In this document: in pieces, positions 23,631 through 34,541 of the stretch
Layout of the letters: each line of letters begins with the position of its first letter
How positions within the stretch are numbered: position 1 is the first letter of the stretch
NCBI GenBank assembly: GCA_907163345.1
Contig: CAJQUN010000430.1
Span: 186,001-250,000 of the forward strand
Source: Haberlea rhodopensis
Taxonomy: Eukaryota; Streptophyta; Magnoliopsida; Lamiales; Gesneriaceae
DNA: 64,000 bases
Direction: 5' to 3'
The notes under the pieces: model-generated
What the model saw: the letters and a program-made list of their open reading frames with translations, nothing else
The model's database searches: none
Told to the model about the DNA's origin: nothing
Made by a program: the position numbers and the translations under genes

Positions 23631-25340
23631 AGACCGCAAGTGCACGGTGTCAAGTTTTAGGATTGTCGAACCCACATGGACTAACAAGTAAGTACCAAAT
23701 AAGAAACTTTTAACTATATTTAACCTACGAAAATTAATTAAATAATTAATATACTAATTAATTAAAATTAACTACTAATCCAACCAAGTCAATCAAAATA
23801 AACGAGAAAAATCCACAAGAAACGATTATCAAGGCGTCGGCTCACCAATGCAATTCCCTACAATTCTCGATTGAAAATTCAAATATTCCTAAGGTGACAA
23901 GTTCTCCGAATTTATCCAATATACTCTCTCGAGCTATATTAAACCTAATATCAAATTGCAGTAAGTCACTCTCGTGTACTTATTTAACAACTCAATATTG
24001 CATAAGATCCATGAAAACTCCTAGCTTTCAATTATTAGATATCTATGGCTATCACACATGTATTTGACGTCATCTCTCGATCTCGGTCTGAAATCCATGG
24101 TATGAGTTATTAATTCAGTATCATAAAATCATCTCTCGATCTCAATTACGATACTAACATCATTCAAAGGTGATCAAACCTCTAAAAGCATGAAGAACAT
24201 AAAACATACGCAAAGAACTATAAGAATTCAATCATTAAATCATCAAATCGAAGGTTCATAACAAAGGTTCGCCTAGCCTCGATAAATAAACTTAGTTCAT
24301 ACTCATAAATAAATACCACTACTCAAACATGTCTTGCAACAATCCAAGCATGATATAATCAAAATAAAACTAAACTAAAGTTTAAAAGTAAGAATAAACT
24401 CCCAGCGTCGACTCTGGTTGTAGATCCTCACTCCTTCTCTTGCTTCCTTCTCGATCGTCTCTTTAATCGCCTTGTTGGAGATGTTCCAAAATCATGAGGT
24501 GAAAGGTTAAAGGTTGGATGATAGATAGATGGAGGCTAGTGTGTATGATGGAGTGAGATGTGTGTATGGGATTATGGAGGAGGCGTGTATGGTGAATGGG
24601 ATTGGTGGACGGAGAACGATGATGGGAAAGAGGAGGGTGTGTGAATTGGTTTCTGTAAAAGAAAGGGGATGACGGTGATTGGTGGAGAATTCGTTCTGGA
24701 CCTCTCGTTCCTCTTATGGAATAGAAACACATGAGTTTTTGTTATCGGATGAAGGTGTACGTTATAGGATGGGAGTGGGGTACGATTTTGATTGGTGTGG
24801 GGCGTGAGGTTTTGTTGGACATGTGTGATTGGTTCCTCAATTGTGAAAGAGGCGTGAGATGGGTGAAGTGTGATTGGTTAGGGGAGAAAGTTCTGATATG
24901 GTGCGTATGCGTGTGATTTTCCAATTCCCCTTTCCTTGTTTAATAATATTTGTTTCCTTGATTCTCTCAATTTTCCTTCTCTTTGACCTTTCCTCCTTTT
25001 GTGCGTGTGATCTTTCTCAAATCTTGGTCAAAGTCCTTTATTTGCTTGCATGCATGAGTTTCTTTTCCCGATATGCTGTCCAACTAGTGTATCAAGTGGC
25101 GTGAATAATATTGCAATATTTCATTCTACTGCACGTAAATAATAAGTTGCCTCTTTTAATCTCACGTGCATGTCGATCTCCTTTTTCATCGTTTTTAACT
25201 CTTTTTCTTTATTTCCTCGCATTTCTACGTAAATTCCTGAAACATAGAAATATATACCAAAAAGCGTAAAATCATCCAGGAATCAATACGAAAATCATTA
25301 GAAAAACACATCTAAATAAGTGTAAAAATGACACTTATCA
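23631..25340 (-). mobile_element. 3' LTR of element C
   Basis: It begins TGATAAGTGTCA on the minus strand after the polypurine tract. It matches 28062-29831 except for its lost end. Confidence 0.88.
24676..24877 (-). promoter_or_regulatory. CCAATCA-rich promoter region of element C 3' LTR, with a TATA-like box
   Basis: On the minus strand CCAATCA occurs at 24871-24877, 24826-24832, 24789-24795 and 24676-24682. A CCTATAACG TATA-like box (about 24757-24767) lies between the last two. The same motifs occur in the 5' LTR near 29165-29370. No CGATCGATCG palindrome is found in these LTRs. Confidence 0.45.
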
Positions 25341-25378
25341 ACTCCCCCAAACTTATCACTTGATCGTCCTCGATTAAG
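25341..25378 (-). other. terminal polypurine tract and upstream hairpin of element C
   Basis: AAGTTTGGGGGAGT (25354-25341) abuts the LTR. Just upstream, CTTAATCG-AGGA-CGATCAAG (25378-25359) forms an 8-bp stem with one mismatch. Confidence 0.75.
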
Positions 25379-26566
25379 CATTAACATCATAAGGTAGAGT
25401 TCATTCTCGATACTTGAAACAATTATTTCATGACTTGCATTATTCTCAGAAATCTCATACATATATACAAAAGTTAAACAATACATGCTTTTTCCTAAGT
25501 CAAGCAACACATCTCAAAATCAGAATGTGTGTGTGTGCTATAGTCAATCTCATGTTTCATACACATATTCAAGATCAAATCATGTTAATCAAGTCAAAGT
25601 CAAGATTATCATCAAGCATCACATAGGCCTATTTTCAAACAACTTCTCCACTAATGATAGTTACTCCCTAGACTTGGATCAAAAGGACTTTTTAAGCTTG
25701 TAATGTACGGCCTTTGGTGTTGGCTTCAAAGAAAAGATAGGATAAGCGCAAAGAAGAGAGTATATTCATTTACAGTTCAAATTTTTCGCACACATCGAGC
25801 TCCTCTTCTTTTTCTTTTATAGCCTTGGCCACTTTGGGTCTTATATGTTTATTTTTTTTTCTTTTCAAGGCTCTTTGTCTATCTTTTTCTTTTCTCATTC
25901 ATCAATGTTTTCAATAAGCTCATCAGGATATAACAATTTACGTGCATCGAGTGGAATTCATTATACTCTCTAAGGGTAAGGATAACTTTTTCATTTAGGC
26001 TCAAATAAGGGTAAGTATAATGAGTTTGCCAAGAATGTCGAATGGGGTCTAATTATATGCAATGCATATACCATTCTTTTTTCAATAAAGCTCAAATGGG
26101 ACACTAGGGATTGATATAGACTAGGTAAGCTTGAAAGGCTCAAACGTTTCAAAGATCGCCTAGATCATTTCCAAGTCAAGTTTGTAACTATAAAATTTTG
26201 CCTCAAAGTGTCATCATCAAATAAGTTCTAGGATAACTCTAAGATGCTCAAGACAAATCATCAAGTTCACAACAATTATCACTATTCAAAACATGCAATC
26301 CACAAGATCATGACTCATTGTGCTCAATATATTCCTCATTCTTGACATGCTAACTCAAATTAGGATATTCATGTACAAGTCCAATCACAAATCAAGTTCA
26401 TATGCATAGTGAGATCAAAATCCTCATTGAATAGTCACTACTATAATTCATTCTTTTCTCAAATTTGAACTCATAAAAAAAAAATTTTAGCTCATAATAA
26501 TCGGACGATTCAAGTGTCATTTAAGCACACAACATGTGGTTAAAACAAGTAAACATGCAAGCTACT
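25379..26566 (-). mobile_element. conserved 3' noncoding region of element C
   Basis: There is no ORF. It matches the corresponding regions of G, B, D and E, for example GAGCCTTTCAAGCTTACC near 26124-26141. Confidence 0.75.
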
Positions 26567-26605
26567 ACTCCCCCAAACTTAAATCAAACTTTGCCCTCAA
26601 TGTTT
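26567..26605 (-). other. internal polypurine tract and hairpin of element C
   Basis: AAGTTTGGGGGAGT (26580-26567) repeats the terminal tract exactly. Upstream, AAACATTG-AGGG-CAAAGTTT (26605-26586) is a stem with one mismatch. Confidence 0.7.
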
Positions 26606-26826
26606 AAAAGAATCGAAAGGGAAACAGTGAACTCCCCTGATCAAGACGCTTGCATGAGGGTTGATGAAGATTTGCTTTTGAAAGCTCCACTGTTGTAGGG
26701 GTTCATCGCTCCAACCAAGTACCTAACAAGAGAAGAATGTATATGGTAAAATATTCTACTTGAGAGAGAAACAAAACTAAAATGAAAACTAAAAAATAAA
26801 ACAAAACTAAATAACAAAAGGATACG

Positions 26827-26844
26827 CTTGGGTTGCCTCCCAAG
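26827..26844 (-). other. CTTGGG hairpin downstream of gag (element C)
   Basis: CTTGGG-AGGCAA-CCCAAG on the minus strand, 31 bp after the gag stop. It is identical in B and D. Confidence 0.75.
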
Positions 26845-26875
26845 AAGCACTGATTTTTAGTCGTCGGCTTGACCA

Positions 26876-27907
26876 TCAGAAGCAACCATCAAAGAGCGGC
26901 TGCCGCCCATAGTAAGTATCGTATGATACCACTAATGGGTCTTCATTCAGTATGCCCTCAAGATTGGCAAGATTGTAGCAGTGTACGCTCGTCGCTCCAA
27001 CAACATTCATCTTGAAGTGGTAGGAATGGGAGAATGATTCTTGACTTAGCTTTGCATCTTGGAGGATGTAGTGCGGTGAAGTTGGCATCAATGAAAAATA
27101 TGGATCCACATATGGCATAGAACATGTCTCCATCGATGGGCTCAAATCAGAATCTTCGCAAGTCTCTTCCTTCTCCAACATCACACTCGACTCATCTTCA
27201 CTTGGGAACTCCTCGGATGACATCTTTGAAGTAGTCTCAATCTCTTGAAGAGGCTCAAGTTCCCTTGAATCTTCCACACTAGGAGGATCACTCCCTCAAA
27301 CTTGGTTGGTTGAGTGATCATCATCATATAACCAAACTCGATTTGTCGCCTCTTGATTTGTAGCTCTCGTCTCTTCCTCCTGGCAGCTAGTTGAAATTGT
27401 TTCCATAAGGACCACCATTTGCTGCTCCAGGTGGCGCATAGAGTTGGTTTGGCACTCCAAACTATTCTCAGTTGATGACATGAATCTCACTAAAGTATCC
27501 TCTAACTGAGTTGTGATATCTGCAGAACTATCTCTCCTCTCTTCGCGAAGTTCAAATGGTTGTGGCGTATCAATAGGGTAGTGAGGCTCCGGTGGGTATT
27601 GGTGACTCCATCCCTGTAGTGAAGGATCACAATGCCAGTGATGATCGAAGTCCGCCATATCATTGAACTTGTGTAACACACTGTCCTCATCTCTATCAAC
27701 CAGGGGACTCCCAGTCACCAGTGCTCCACTAAATACCCATTCTCGTGTCTGTGCATCCAAACCTCTGAAGAAATATTACAGAAGAGTATAGTTCGAAAAG
27801 TTATGATACCGGAATGTGTCTGCCAATTCATTGAATCTTCCCCACGCTGCATAAAACGGCTCTGAATATTGTTGGGCAAATCTTGTGAAGACTTGTTGAT
27901 GAAGCAT
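26876..27907 (-). pseudogene. gag-derived ORF of element C (344 codons, at least two nonsense changes)
   Basis: Read in one frame from the ATG at 27907, it starts about 130 nt after the primer site. The N-terminal part resembles the second half of Athila Gag (FAQQ...EPFYA, RFNELADTFRYHNFSNYT, then GLDAQTREWV and FNDMADFDHHW). A short GWSHQYPPEPH stretch matches the Athila GWRNHPN motif. Next comes a coiled-coil-like LEDTLVRFMSSTENSL, then a long acidic region (LEPLQEIE, MLEKEETCEDSDLS). There is no zinc knuckle. Stops occur where B has CAA (QYFF, near 27780) and TGG (QVWGSD, 27293-27295). B has the same 344-codon length with a stop elsewhere, so the ancestor was intact. The likely role was a packaging or structural Gag, or none. 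Confidence 0.75.
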
Positions 27908-28037
27908 CACAAGTACCTCGCAAGGAAAACAAATAAAACAATTAAATATAGTTTTTTTTTTATAAATATATACAAAGAAGAAGAAAAAAATGGTTAAATT
28001 ACAGTCAAAGCTTCTCGTATGATATTACTAAAGTTAG

Positions 28038-28055
28038 TCCCCGGCAACGGCGCCA
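28038..28055 (-). other. primer-binding site, tRNA-Asp type (element C)
   Basis: TGGCGCCGTTGCCGGGGA on the minus strand, all 18 bases complementary to the tRNA-Asp(GTC) 3' end. Confidence 0.9.
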
Positions 28056-28061
28056 AAAACT

Positions 28062-29831
28062 TTTTCGCTTTTATTTTAAACAATTAATTTCAATCTAGCG
28101 ATTTTAGACCGCAAGTGCACGGTGTCAAGTTTTAGTATAGATAGGAAGATACGGATTGTCGAACCCACATGGACTAACAAGTAAGTACCAAATAAGAAAC
28201 TTTTAACTATATTTAACCTACGAAAATTAATTAAATAATTAAACTACTAATTAATTAAAATTAACTACTAATCCAACCAAGTCAATCAAAATAAATGAGA
28301 AAAATCCACAAGAAACGATTATCAAGGCGTCGGCTCACCAATGCAATTCCCTACAATTCTCGATTGAAAATTCAAATATTCCTAAGGTGACGAGTTCTCC
28401 GAATTTATCCAATATACTCTCTCGAGCTATATTAAACCTAATATGAAATTGCAGTAAGTCACTCTCGTGTACTTATTTAACAACTCTATTGCATAAGATC
28501 CATGAAAACTCCTAGCTTTCAATTACTAGATATCTATGGCTATCACGCATGTATTTGACGTCATCTCTCGATCTCGGTCTGAAATCCATGGTATGAGTTA
28601 TTAATTCAGTATCATAAAATCATCTCTCGATCTCAATTACGATACTAACATCTTTCAAAGGTGATCAAACCTCTAAAAGCATGAAGAACATAAAACATAC
28701 GCAAAGAACTATAAGAATTCAATCATTAAATCATCAAATCGAAGGTTCATAACAAAGGTTCGCCTAGCCTCGATAAATAAACTTAGTTCATACTCATAAA
28801 TAAATACCAATACTCAAACATGTCTTGCAACAATCCAAGTATGATATAATCAAAATAAAACTAAACTAAAGTTTAAAAGTAAGAATAAACTCCCAGCGTC
28901 GACTCCGGTTGTAGATCCTCACTCCTTCTCTTGCTTCCTTCTCGATCGTCTCTTTAATCGCCTTGTTGGAGATGTTCCAAAATCATGAGGTGAAAGGTTA
29001 AAGGTTGGATGATAGATAGATGGAGGCTAGTGTGTATGATGGAGTGAGATGTGTGTATGGGATTATGGAGGAGGCGTGTATGGTGAATGGGATTGGTGGA
29101 CGGAGAACGATGATGGGAAAGATGAGGGTGTGTGAATTGGTTTCTGTAAAAGAAAGGGGATGACGGTGATTGGTGGAGAATTCGTTCTGGACCTCTCGTT
29201 CCTCTTATGGAATAGAAACTCATGAGTTTTTGTTATCGGATGAAGGTGTACGTTATAGGATGGGAGTGGGGTACGATTTTGATTGGTGTGGGGCGTGAGG
29301 TTTTGTTGGACGTGTGTGATTGGTTCCTCAATTAGGAAAGAGGCGTGAGATGGGTGAAGTGTGATTGGTTAGGGGAGAAAGTTCTGATATGGTGCGTGTG
29401 CGTGTGATTTTCCAATTCCCCTTTCCTTGTTTAATAATATTTGTTTCCTTGATTCTCTCAATTTTCCTTCTCTTTGACCTTTCCTCCTTTTGTGCGTGTG
29501 ATCTTTCTAAAATCTTTGTCAAAGTCCTTTATTTTCTTGCATGCATGAGTTTCTTTTCCCGATATGCTGTCCAACTAGTGTATCAAGTGGCGTGAATAAT
29601 CTTGCAATATTTCATTCTACTGCACGTAAATAATAAGCTGCCTCTTTTAATCTCGCGTGCATGTCGATCTCCTTTTTCATCGTTTTTAACTCTTTTTCTT
29701 TATTTCCTCGCATTTCTACGTAAATTCCTGAAACATAGAAATATATACCAAAAAGCGTAAAATCATCCAGGAATCAATACGAAAATCATTAGAAAAACAC
29801 ATCTAAATAAGTGTAAAAATGACACTTATCA
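28062..29831 (-). mobile_element. 5' LTR of element C
   Basis: It begins TGATAAGTGTCA at 29831 and ends six bases before the primer site. The last bases are GCGAAAA where B has GCGGTCA. It shares with B, E and G the block near its start that ends TTTCAGGAAT. Confidence 0.88.
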
Positions 29832-30199
29832 AGTAGAGACTATTCGAAAATCCTGTATCCTAAATTCTTTCATGCTCCTCGTAGCTCACTGCCTCAACCC
29901 GACCCTTAGCTTTTCAGTCCAAAAGTGTACCTACAAGAACAACCCATCATGAGCATGTACATCGTTACTTAACATCGTAAAATAATGGCATATAAATAAA
30001 TGCATGAAAATAATTGGTTAACAGATACTTCCTGGTTAATCGCATTAACCCACTTTGGTTGTCCCTGTTTCATAGTCATGCATGTAATCATTAGTTCTTG
30101 ACATAAATGATTAAAATCATACTTCACATATATGCTCATAATCAACAATGTTAATTAGAAATGTGACTGTTCTGGTCCTGCTATGACAGCGGCACACTT

Positions 30200-30330
30200 G
30201 GCCCCCTCGCTACGACATATAGCGGTACTGTGATATCCCTCGCTACACCTTGATAGCGGATATATCTCCTCGCTAGCTATGTCAGCGGTAAGTACTTTCC
30301 TCGCTTGCCCATAACAACTACCGGAACATT
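30200..30330. repeat. CGCTA...TAGCG hairpin repeats
   Basis: Three CCTCGCTA...AGCGG units lie at 30208-30224, 30241-30258 and 30271-30286, about 30-33 bp apart. Each can fold as CGCTA/TAGCG (the third CGCT/AGCG). A fourth half-unit follows at 30300. Confidence 0.65.
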
Positions 30331-30357
30331 CCAACATTTCTAATAACATAGTTTAAC

Positions 30358-30480
30358 ATACATCATAAACATCATAGCATCTTTACTCATCATAAACATC
30401 ATCTTCACTTATCATAAACATCATCATAAACATCATATCATCTTTACTCATCATAGACATCATCGTAAACATCATAAATA
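30358..30480. repeat. ATCATAAACATC short tandem repeat
   Basis: CATCATAAACATCAT-type units recur with small gaps. Confidence 0.7.
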
Positions 30481-30554
30481 CTTATGAAATCATTGCGTAG
30501 TCGTAGTATAGGAGTGTGTTTTACCGTCCGATGCCCGTACGTCTCTTATGTACC

Positions 30555-32070
30555 TGGTGTGCGCTTATCGTGTACGCCCAAATTAACCCCACTCAATCCT
30601 CAAGATTGATAAAAATAATGTAGTAGCGTGAGTAGGGATCGATCCCACGAGGAGGTGTGAATTCTTGTGTTAATGAAAATCAAAATCAAAAGAATAAAAG
30701 ATGGGGTTGTGAATGAATTATACTAATTAAAATTAAAACTAAAGATTAAAGTAACGAAAGTTATTCTTGGTATCGGTCGACTCTTCCTTGGAATTATCAT
30801 CTATTTCATCGATTCACAAAAGACTCAATTTTTCATATGAATATTCATCGTTGGACGTTTAATCCAATAATCAAAGTCCTATCTCACCTTACGTGTAGTT
30901 AAGTAGCCCAAGCGTTCTAGTTTAACCCTTATCAAACAATCAATCAAAATACAAGCGATTAAGATTTAAATTGATGATAGCATATGAACTAGTGAGATCG
31001 ATGAAGCTAAACAACATAATCCAAGCGTCTATGTTTAATCTAGTCAAGTGTTCTTCCTAAGAATTTAACAAACTCACAAGCGGGATTTAATTAATCTTAG
31101 TTGCTTCGTAAATTAGAGGGATCAAACGATTCCGTATTTGATATCTAATTTAGCGTTAGATTTCATGCAAGTTATTAGGTTGTCAATCCAATAAACAAAC
31201 ACAACAATCATATCAATAAAATCAGAAAAACTCTTGATACTCAATAAAATTGATAATTAAAGCGTAAGAATCTCCCCAAGATAAATAAATCCAAGGATTT
31301 GTCTTCCTCAACCAAGAATTAAAACTAGCTAGACATAATCTAAGATAAAGCAATAAATAAAAACAAGGGAAAGAAAACTAATCCAATCTCCGCTCGTCGA
31401 GGTGTCAATCCCTCCTTCGCTTCGATCTTCGTAGCGTTCTTCAACAAAATTGAGAGAAAAATTATAAAACTATCCTAAACTACTCTACCCTAACTATCTA
31501 GATGGTTAAAAGGTCTGAATTTCGAGTATATATGTATTGGGAGGCTGATGGAGTAGGTTAGAATCCATGTGGGAAGGAAAAATCAAGTTTTTTAATTTTC
31601 CAAAAGTCTTCAGGCGTAATTACGCGTATAATGGCGTAGCTACGCCTAGACATGCCGTAGCGTTGGCGTAATTACGCCTGTGAATGGCGTAATTACGCCT
31701 GTCCATCATTTTTCTGGCGAGTTTTGTATTTTGGCCATAACTTTCACATACGAACTCCGAATTCGACGAGTCAGCTGTCCACGCGAAGATAACTCAAAGT
31801 TCTACAACTTTTATATGGACCACATTCCCAAAACTTGGCTGGAATACATAGAAATTTGAGGAGAAAGGAGCAACATGTGTCTTTGATTCCGGTTTTTTCC
31901 TCTTTTCTTCAACTTTATTGCTTCTTTCATCATTTTAGCTTGATTTCTTCACGTTTCCCTACATTTACACAAATATACGATTAGGTAGCATATGTATCAA
32001 TTTATCCATCAAAATATACCAAATCGTAGATAATTAAGCGCAATAGATGTGTCTATTTCTAGTCACATCA
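30555..32070 (-). mobile_element. 3' LTR of element D
   Basis: It begins TGATGTGACTAG at 32070 on the minus strand and ends GCGCACACCA. It is nearly identical to 34547-36064. Confidence 0.93.
31613..31699 (-). promoter_or_regulatory. paired GGCGTAATTACGCC palindromes (element D 3' LTR)
   Basis: Palindromes lie at 31613-31626, 31633-31646 (GGCGTAGCTACGCC), 31665-31678 and 31686-31699. Centre offsets within pairs are 20 and 21 bp. The array ends 79 bp upstream of the TATATATG-type box (31527-31534, minus strand). Same architecture as the array in the 5' LTR (35607-35693). Confidence 0.85.
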
Positions 32071-32108
32071 AACACCCCCATACTTAAACTTTACTCGACC
32101 TCGAGTAA
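32071..32108 (-). other. terminal polypurine tract and hairpin of element D
   Basis: AAGTATGGGGGTGTT (32085-32071) abuts the LTR. Upstream, TTACTCG-AGGT-CGAGTAA (32108-32091) is a perfect stem. Confidence 0.8.
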
Positions 32109-33320
32109 TCAGACAAAACTACAATAATTTTTTTATGCTTGGCTCATAGCATCATAACAAACCAACTTGTCCTCACTTTTATGCCTCAACAATTTAAAAC
32201 ATGCATAGTAATGAAAGGCGGTGAAAAATTAACAGTGGAACAATTTCAATCCCTATACATTTCATACTCAACAAAATAGTGAACGTGTGTGTGTGGTCAT
32301 AAACAAGTGTTGTGTACAAATTATAGTTCCAAAATATGTAAATCCACAATAGTTCAAGTCATACACTAACACAAGTATAAGCTCACTTGCACACTCTTCT
32401 CCACTATCTTAGCTACTTTGCAAACATAAATCAAGTAGGTCTTTATTAGCTTGTAGCTTGGCCTAGGTATTGGCTTATGAAAGAAAGGGTAAGGATATTC
32501 AAACAAGAGAGTATGATGAAATGCACACTAAAAGCTTCTCTTCTTGTATGAATTTTTCAAACCTTGTTCATTTTTTTCAAGGTTTATTTCAACATTTTTC
32601 TTCTTTAGTGCCTTGGCTCCCATTGGAGTCATATTTTTATCTATTTTCTCAAGGCATTCCTTTTTCTTTCATGCATTCCATTCTTTTGACAATTAAGCTC
32701 ACAAATATACTTCAATGATTCCCAAGTGCATTTGAATGAAATACATCATACTCCCTTAAAATGTATGGATTAAAATCACATTTAGGCTCATTAGGGAAGG
32801 ATGATAAGCTAGTCAAGGAATGTTGAATGGGGGTCTTGAGTATGCTTAGCATACTCCCATTCTTTTACATTAAGGCTCAAAAAGGGTACTAGAGATTGAT
32901 TTTGTTTACATGGTAGGCTTGAAAGGCTCAAACGCATCAAAGATTGCCTATATCACTTTCATGTTTGCAAGTAGTCTAGACATACGCCTCAAAGAGCATG
33001 TAGTTAAGTTCTAGCATGTATTAGAGACTTCTTAAGACTATCACAAAGTTTACACAATCTTCACTAAGCTATGCACACTTCACAAGCCAGATAATGTGCT
33101 CAAAATATTCAACTACTAAGTTAAAGTAAACTTTGCATTAGAGTTCAAAGTGTTCCAAGGTTAACAATTCACCTATGTTCAAAAGCATGCATGATATCAA
33201 TTAGGTTTCATCATGGGCTAGTGATTCTAAGCATGTGTTCATTACTTATGAGCTCAAAATTTTAAATTTTTTGATTTTTTTGTATTTTTGAAATAAGAAA
33301 AACAATAACACACTACTAAT
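32109..33320 (-). mobile_element. conserved 3' noncoding region of element D
   Basis: There is no supported ORF. It shares landmarks with G, B, C and E (GAGCCTTTCAAGCCTACC near 32920-32937, minus strand). Confidence 0.7.
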
Positions 33321-33360
33321 CCCTCCCCCATACTTAAATCTTACATTGTCCCCAATGTAA
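33321..33360 (-). other. internal polypurine tract and hairpin of element D
   Basis: AAGTATGGGGGAGGG (33335-33321) shares the TAT variant of D's own terminal tract. TTACATTG-GGGA-CAATGTAA (33360-33341) is a perfect 8-bp stem. Confidence 0.8.
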
Positions 33361-33394
33361 GGCAAAAATACAAGAAAAGAGAAAAGTCTAACTA

Positions 33395-34402
33395 CTAAAG
33401 CAATAAAAAATAAAAGTAAAAGGGAGAAAGGAAACTAACTCCCCTTGGGTTGCCTCCCAAGCAGCGCCTCTGTTTAATGTCGGTGGCCCGACGCCAATCT
33501 TCTCGCTTAAGACGATGCCTATTTGCCTTGAACCTCTTGGAGGGTTTTTGTCTTTTCACTATGTCGCCTTCCTCCAAAGAAGTCAGTTGAGGTCGATCAA
33601 GATCTACCTCATGGCATCCTTTAACTTGTCGTCCCCTATGCTCGCCTTTGGGAATCTCATTCTGGTAAGATTCCTTGTTATCCACATCGACCTCTGTTTG
33701 TTCTTCAAGTATTGATGGCATCAGTACCATCGTTTCTGGAGTTTCTACCTCTTTGCCACTGTCCAAGGTGTTGTCTTCGAAAAAATAGTCCCAAGGATCC
33801 ATTTCAACACAGTACTCTATCGCCGACTCCTCTTCCACATCACTTGATTCATCTAAGTATTCAACATAGCTCTCAGTTGGAAACATACCATTCGGAGTTG
33901 TAGGATGTACAAGCTCCTTTTCTTCTATTGGCACATGTGTCTCCTCTTCTAGCTCGGGTGGCATCAGTACCACCTTCTCCATAGTCTCTTCTTCTTCATC
34001 ACTCCATGATTCGAATGCAATCATGGTCTCCTTTTGTGCTGCTATCCGATCGATCGATCTTATTAGTTGCTCCATTTGGTTACCCAAATTCTGAGTGCTA
34101 GCCCTGAATTCCTGTTGAAATTGCAAAGTACTATCAGTAAGTTTTGAAACAAGATCCTCTAAAGACTCACCAGGGGTATGATATTGAGGTTGTTGCGGCC
34201 ATGGCGGGTATTGTGGTATGTATGGCGGTAGGGTGGACTGCATGTAAGGTGGAGGTGGGCTCATCCATTGATTGCCATAGTTGAGATTGGGATGATCACT
34301 CCAACTTGAATTGTATGTTCTTTGTCCACTCCCTACGCCAAGTTGGTGCACAAGATACGCCAATTCGTCTAGTCGCCTATAGTCCTCCATGAAAAGATCC
34401 AA
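33395..34402 (-). CDS. intact Gag-derived ORF of element D, 335 aa
   Basis: It is open from an ATG 122 nt downstream of the primer site. Residues about 25-45 (TYNSSWSDHPNLNYGNQ) correspond to the YNPGWRNHPN motif in the C-terminal part of Athila Gag. Residues 45-75 are proline/tyrosine-rich (PPPPYMQSTLPPYIPQYPPW). Residues about 80-118 form a coiled-coil-like LEDLVSKLTDSTLQFQQEF...LGNQMEQLI segment, also typical of Athila Gag. The rest is strongly acidic, then basic near the end (KRQKPSKRFKANRHRLKRED). Capsid and zinc-knuckle regions are absent. The CTTGGG hairpin lies inside the 3' end of the frame (CLGGNP). In such a young element the open frame may reflect selection or simply age. I infer a minimal accessory Gag; its function is unknown. 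Confidence 0.75.
   Translation of the reverse strand: MDLFMEDYRRLDELAYLVHQLGVGSGQRTYNSSWSDHPNLNYGNQWMSPPPPYMQSTLPPYIPQYPPWPQQPQYHTPGESLEDLVSKLTDSTLQFQQEFRASTQNLGNQMEQLIRSIDRIAAQKETMIAFESWSDEEEETMEKVVLMPPELEEETHVPIEEKELVHPTTPNGMFPTESYVEYLDESSDVEEESAIEYCVEMDPWDYFFEDNTLDSGKEVETPETMVLMPSILEEQTEVDVDNKESYQNEIPKGEHRGRQVKGCHEVDLDRPQLTSLEEGDIVKRQKPSKRFKANRHRLKREDWRRATDIKQRRCLGGNPRGVSFLSPFYFYFLLL
33444..33461 (-). other. CTTGGG hairpin (element D)
   Basis: CTTGGG-AGGCAA-CCCAAG on the minus strand, identical to B and C. Confidence 0.75.
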
Positions 34403-34523
34403 TTTTTAAGAAATCAACCTGTAAGCACGAACAAACAAGAGTAGCGGTGTGGGGGAAAGAAAGAAATAAAACGAAATAGAGAAAAAAAAAACAGAAAATA
34501 TTAACACAAAAATATACAACGCC

Positions 34524-34541
34524 TCCCCGGCAACGGCGCCA
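34524..34541 (-). other. primer-binding site, tRNA-Asp type (element D)
   Basis: TGGCGCCGTTGCCGGGGA, 18 of 18, five bases from the 5' LTR end. Confidence 0.92.

Larger units (their letters stand above)
23631..29831 (-). mobile_element. element C: gag-only Athila-like element
   Basis: On the minus strand it has a 5' LTR (28062-29831), tRNA-Asp primer site (28038-28055), gag-like ORF (27907-26876), conserved 3' noncoding region with two polypurine tracts, and a 3' LTR (23631-25340). The outer end of the 3' LTR (about 45 bp) is missing, and no target duplication can be shown: the right flank AGTAG has no partner at the left. There is no protease, RT or integrase. By eye the LTRs differ at roughly one or two positions per hundred. 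It is a sister of B, with the same ORF length but a different LTR 5' half. Confidence 0.88.
29832..30554 (-). mobile_element. family-H LTR, second copy, middle segment (split 2 of 3)
   Basis: It lies between elements C and D and has no gene. The edge CGTACGTCTC...GTACC continues after D with TTAATTCC, like TACGTACCTTATAATTCC in solo LTR H (about 11620-11636). It holds two short-repeat tracts listed separately. Confidence 0.65.

Noticed and set aside
24463..24924. Frames in both strands of the C LTR (repeated at 28954-29595)
   Set aside because: They lie in LTR promoter/leader sequence and both copies are LTR duplicates. No domain.
28038..28055. Possible tRNA-Asp gene
   Set aside because: Only the last 18 bases match, next to an LTR. 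It is a primer-binding site.
29832..29836. AGTAG as target duplication for element C
   Set aside because: No matching AGTAG at the left boundary near 23631, where the LTR end is lost.
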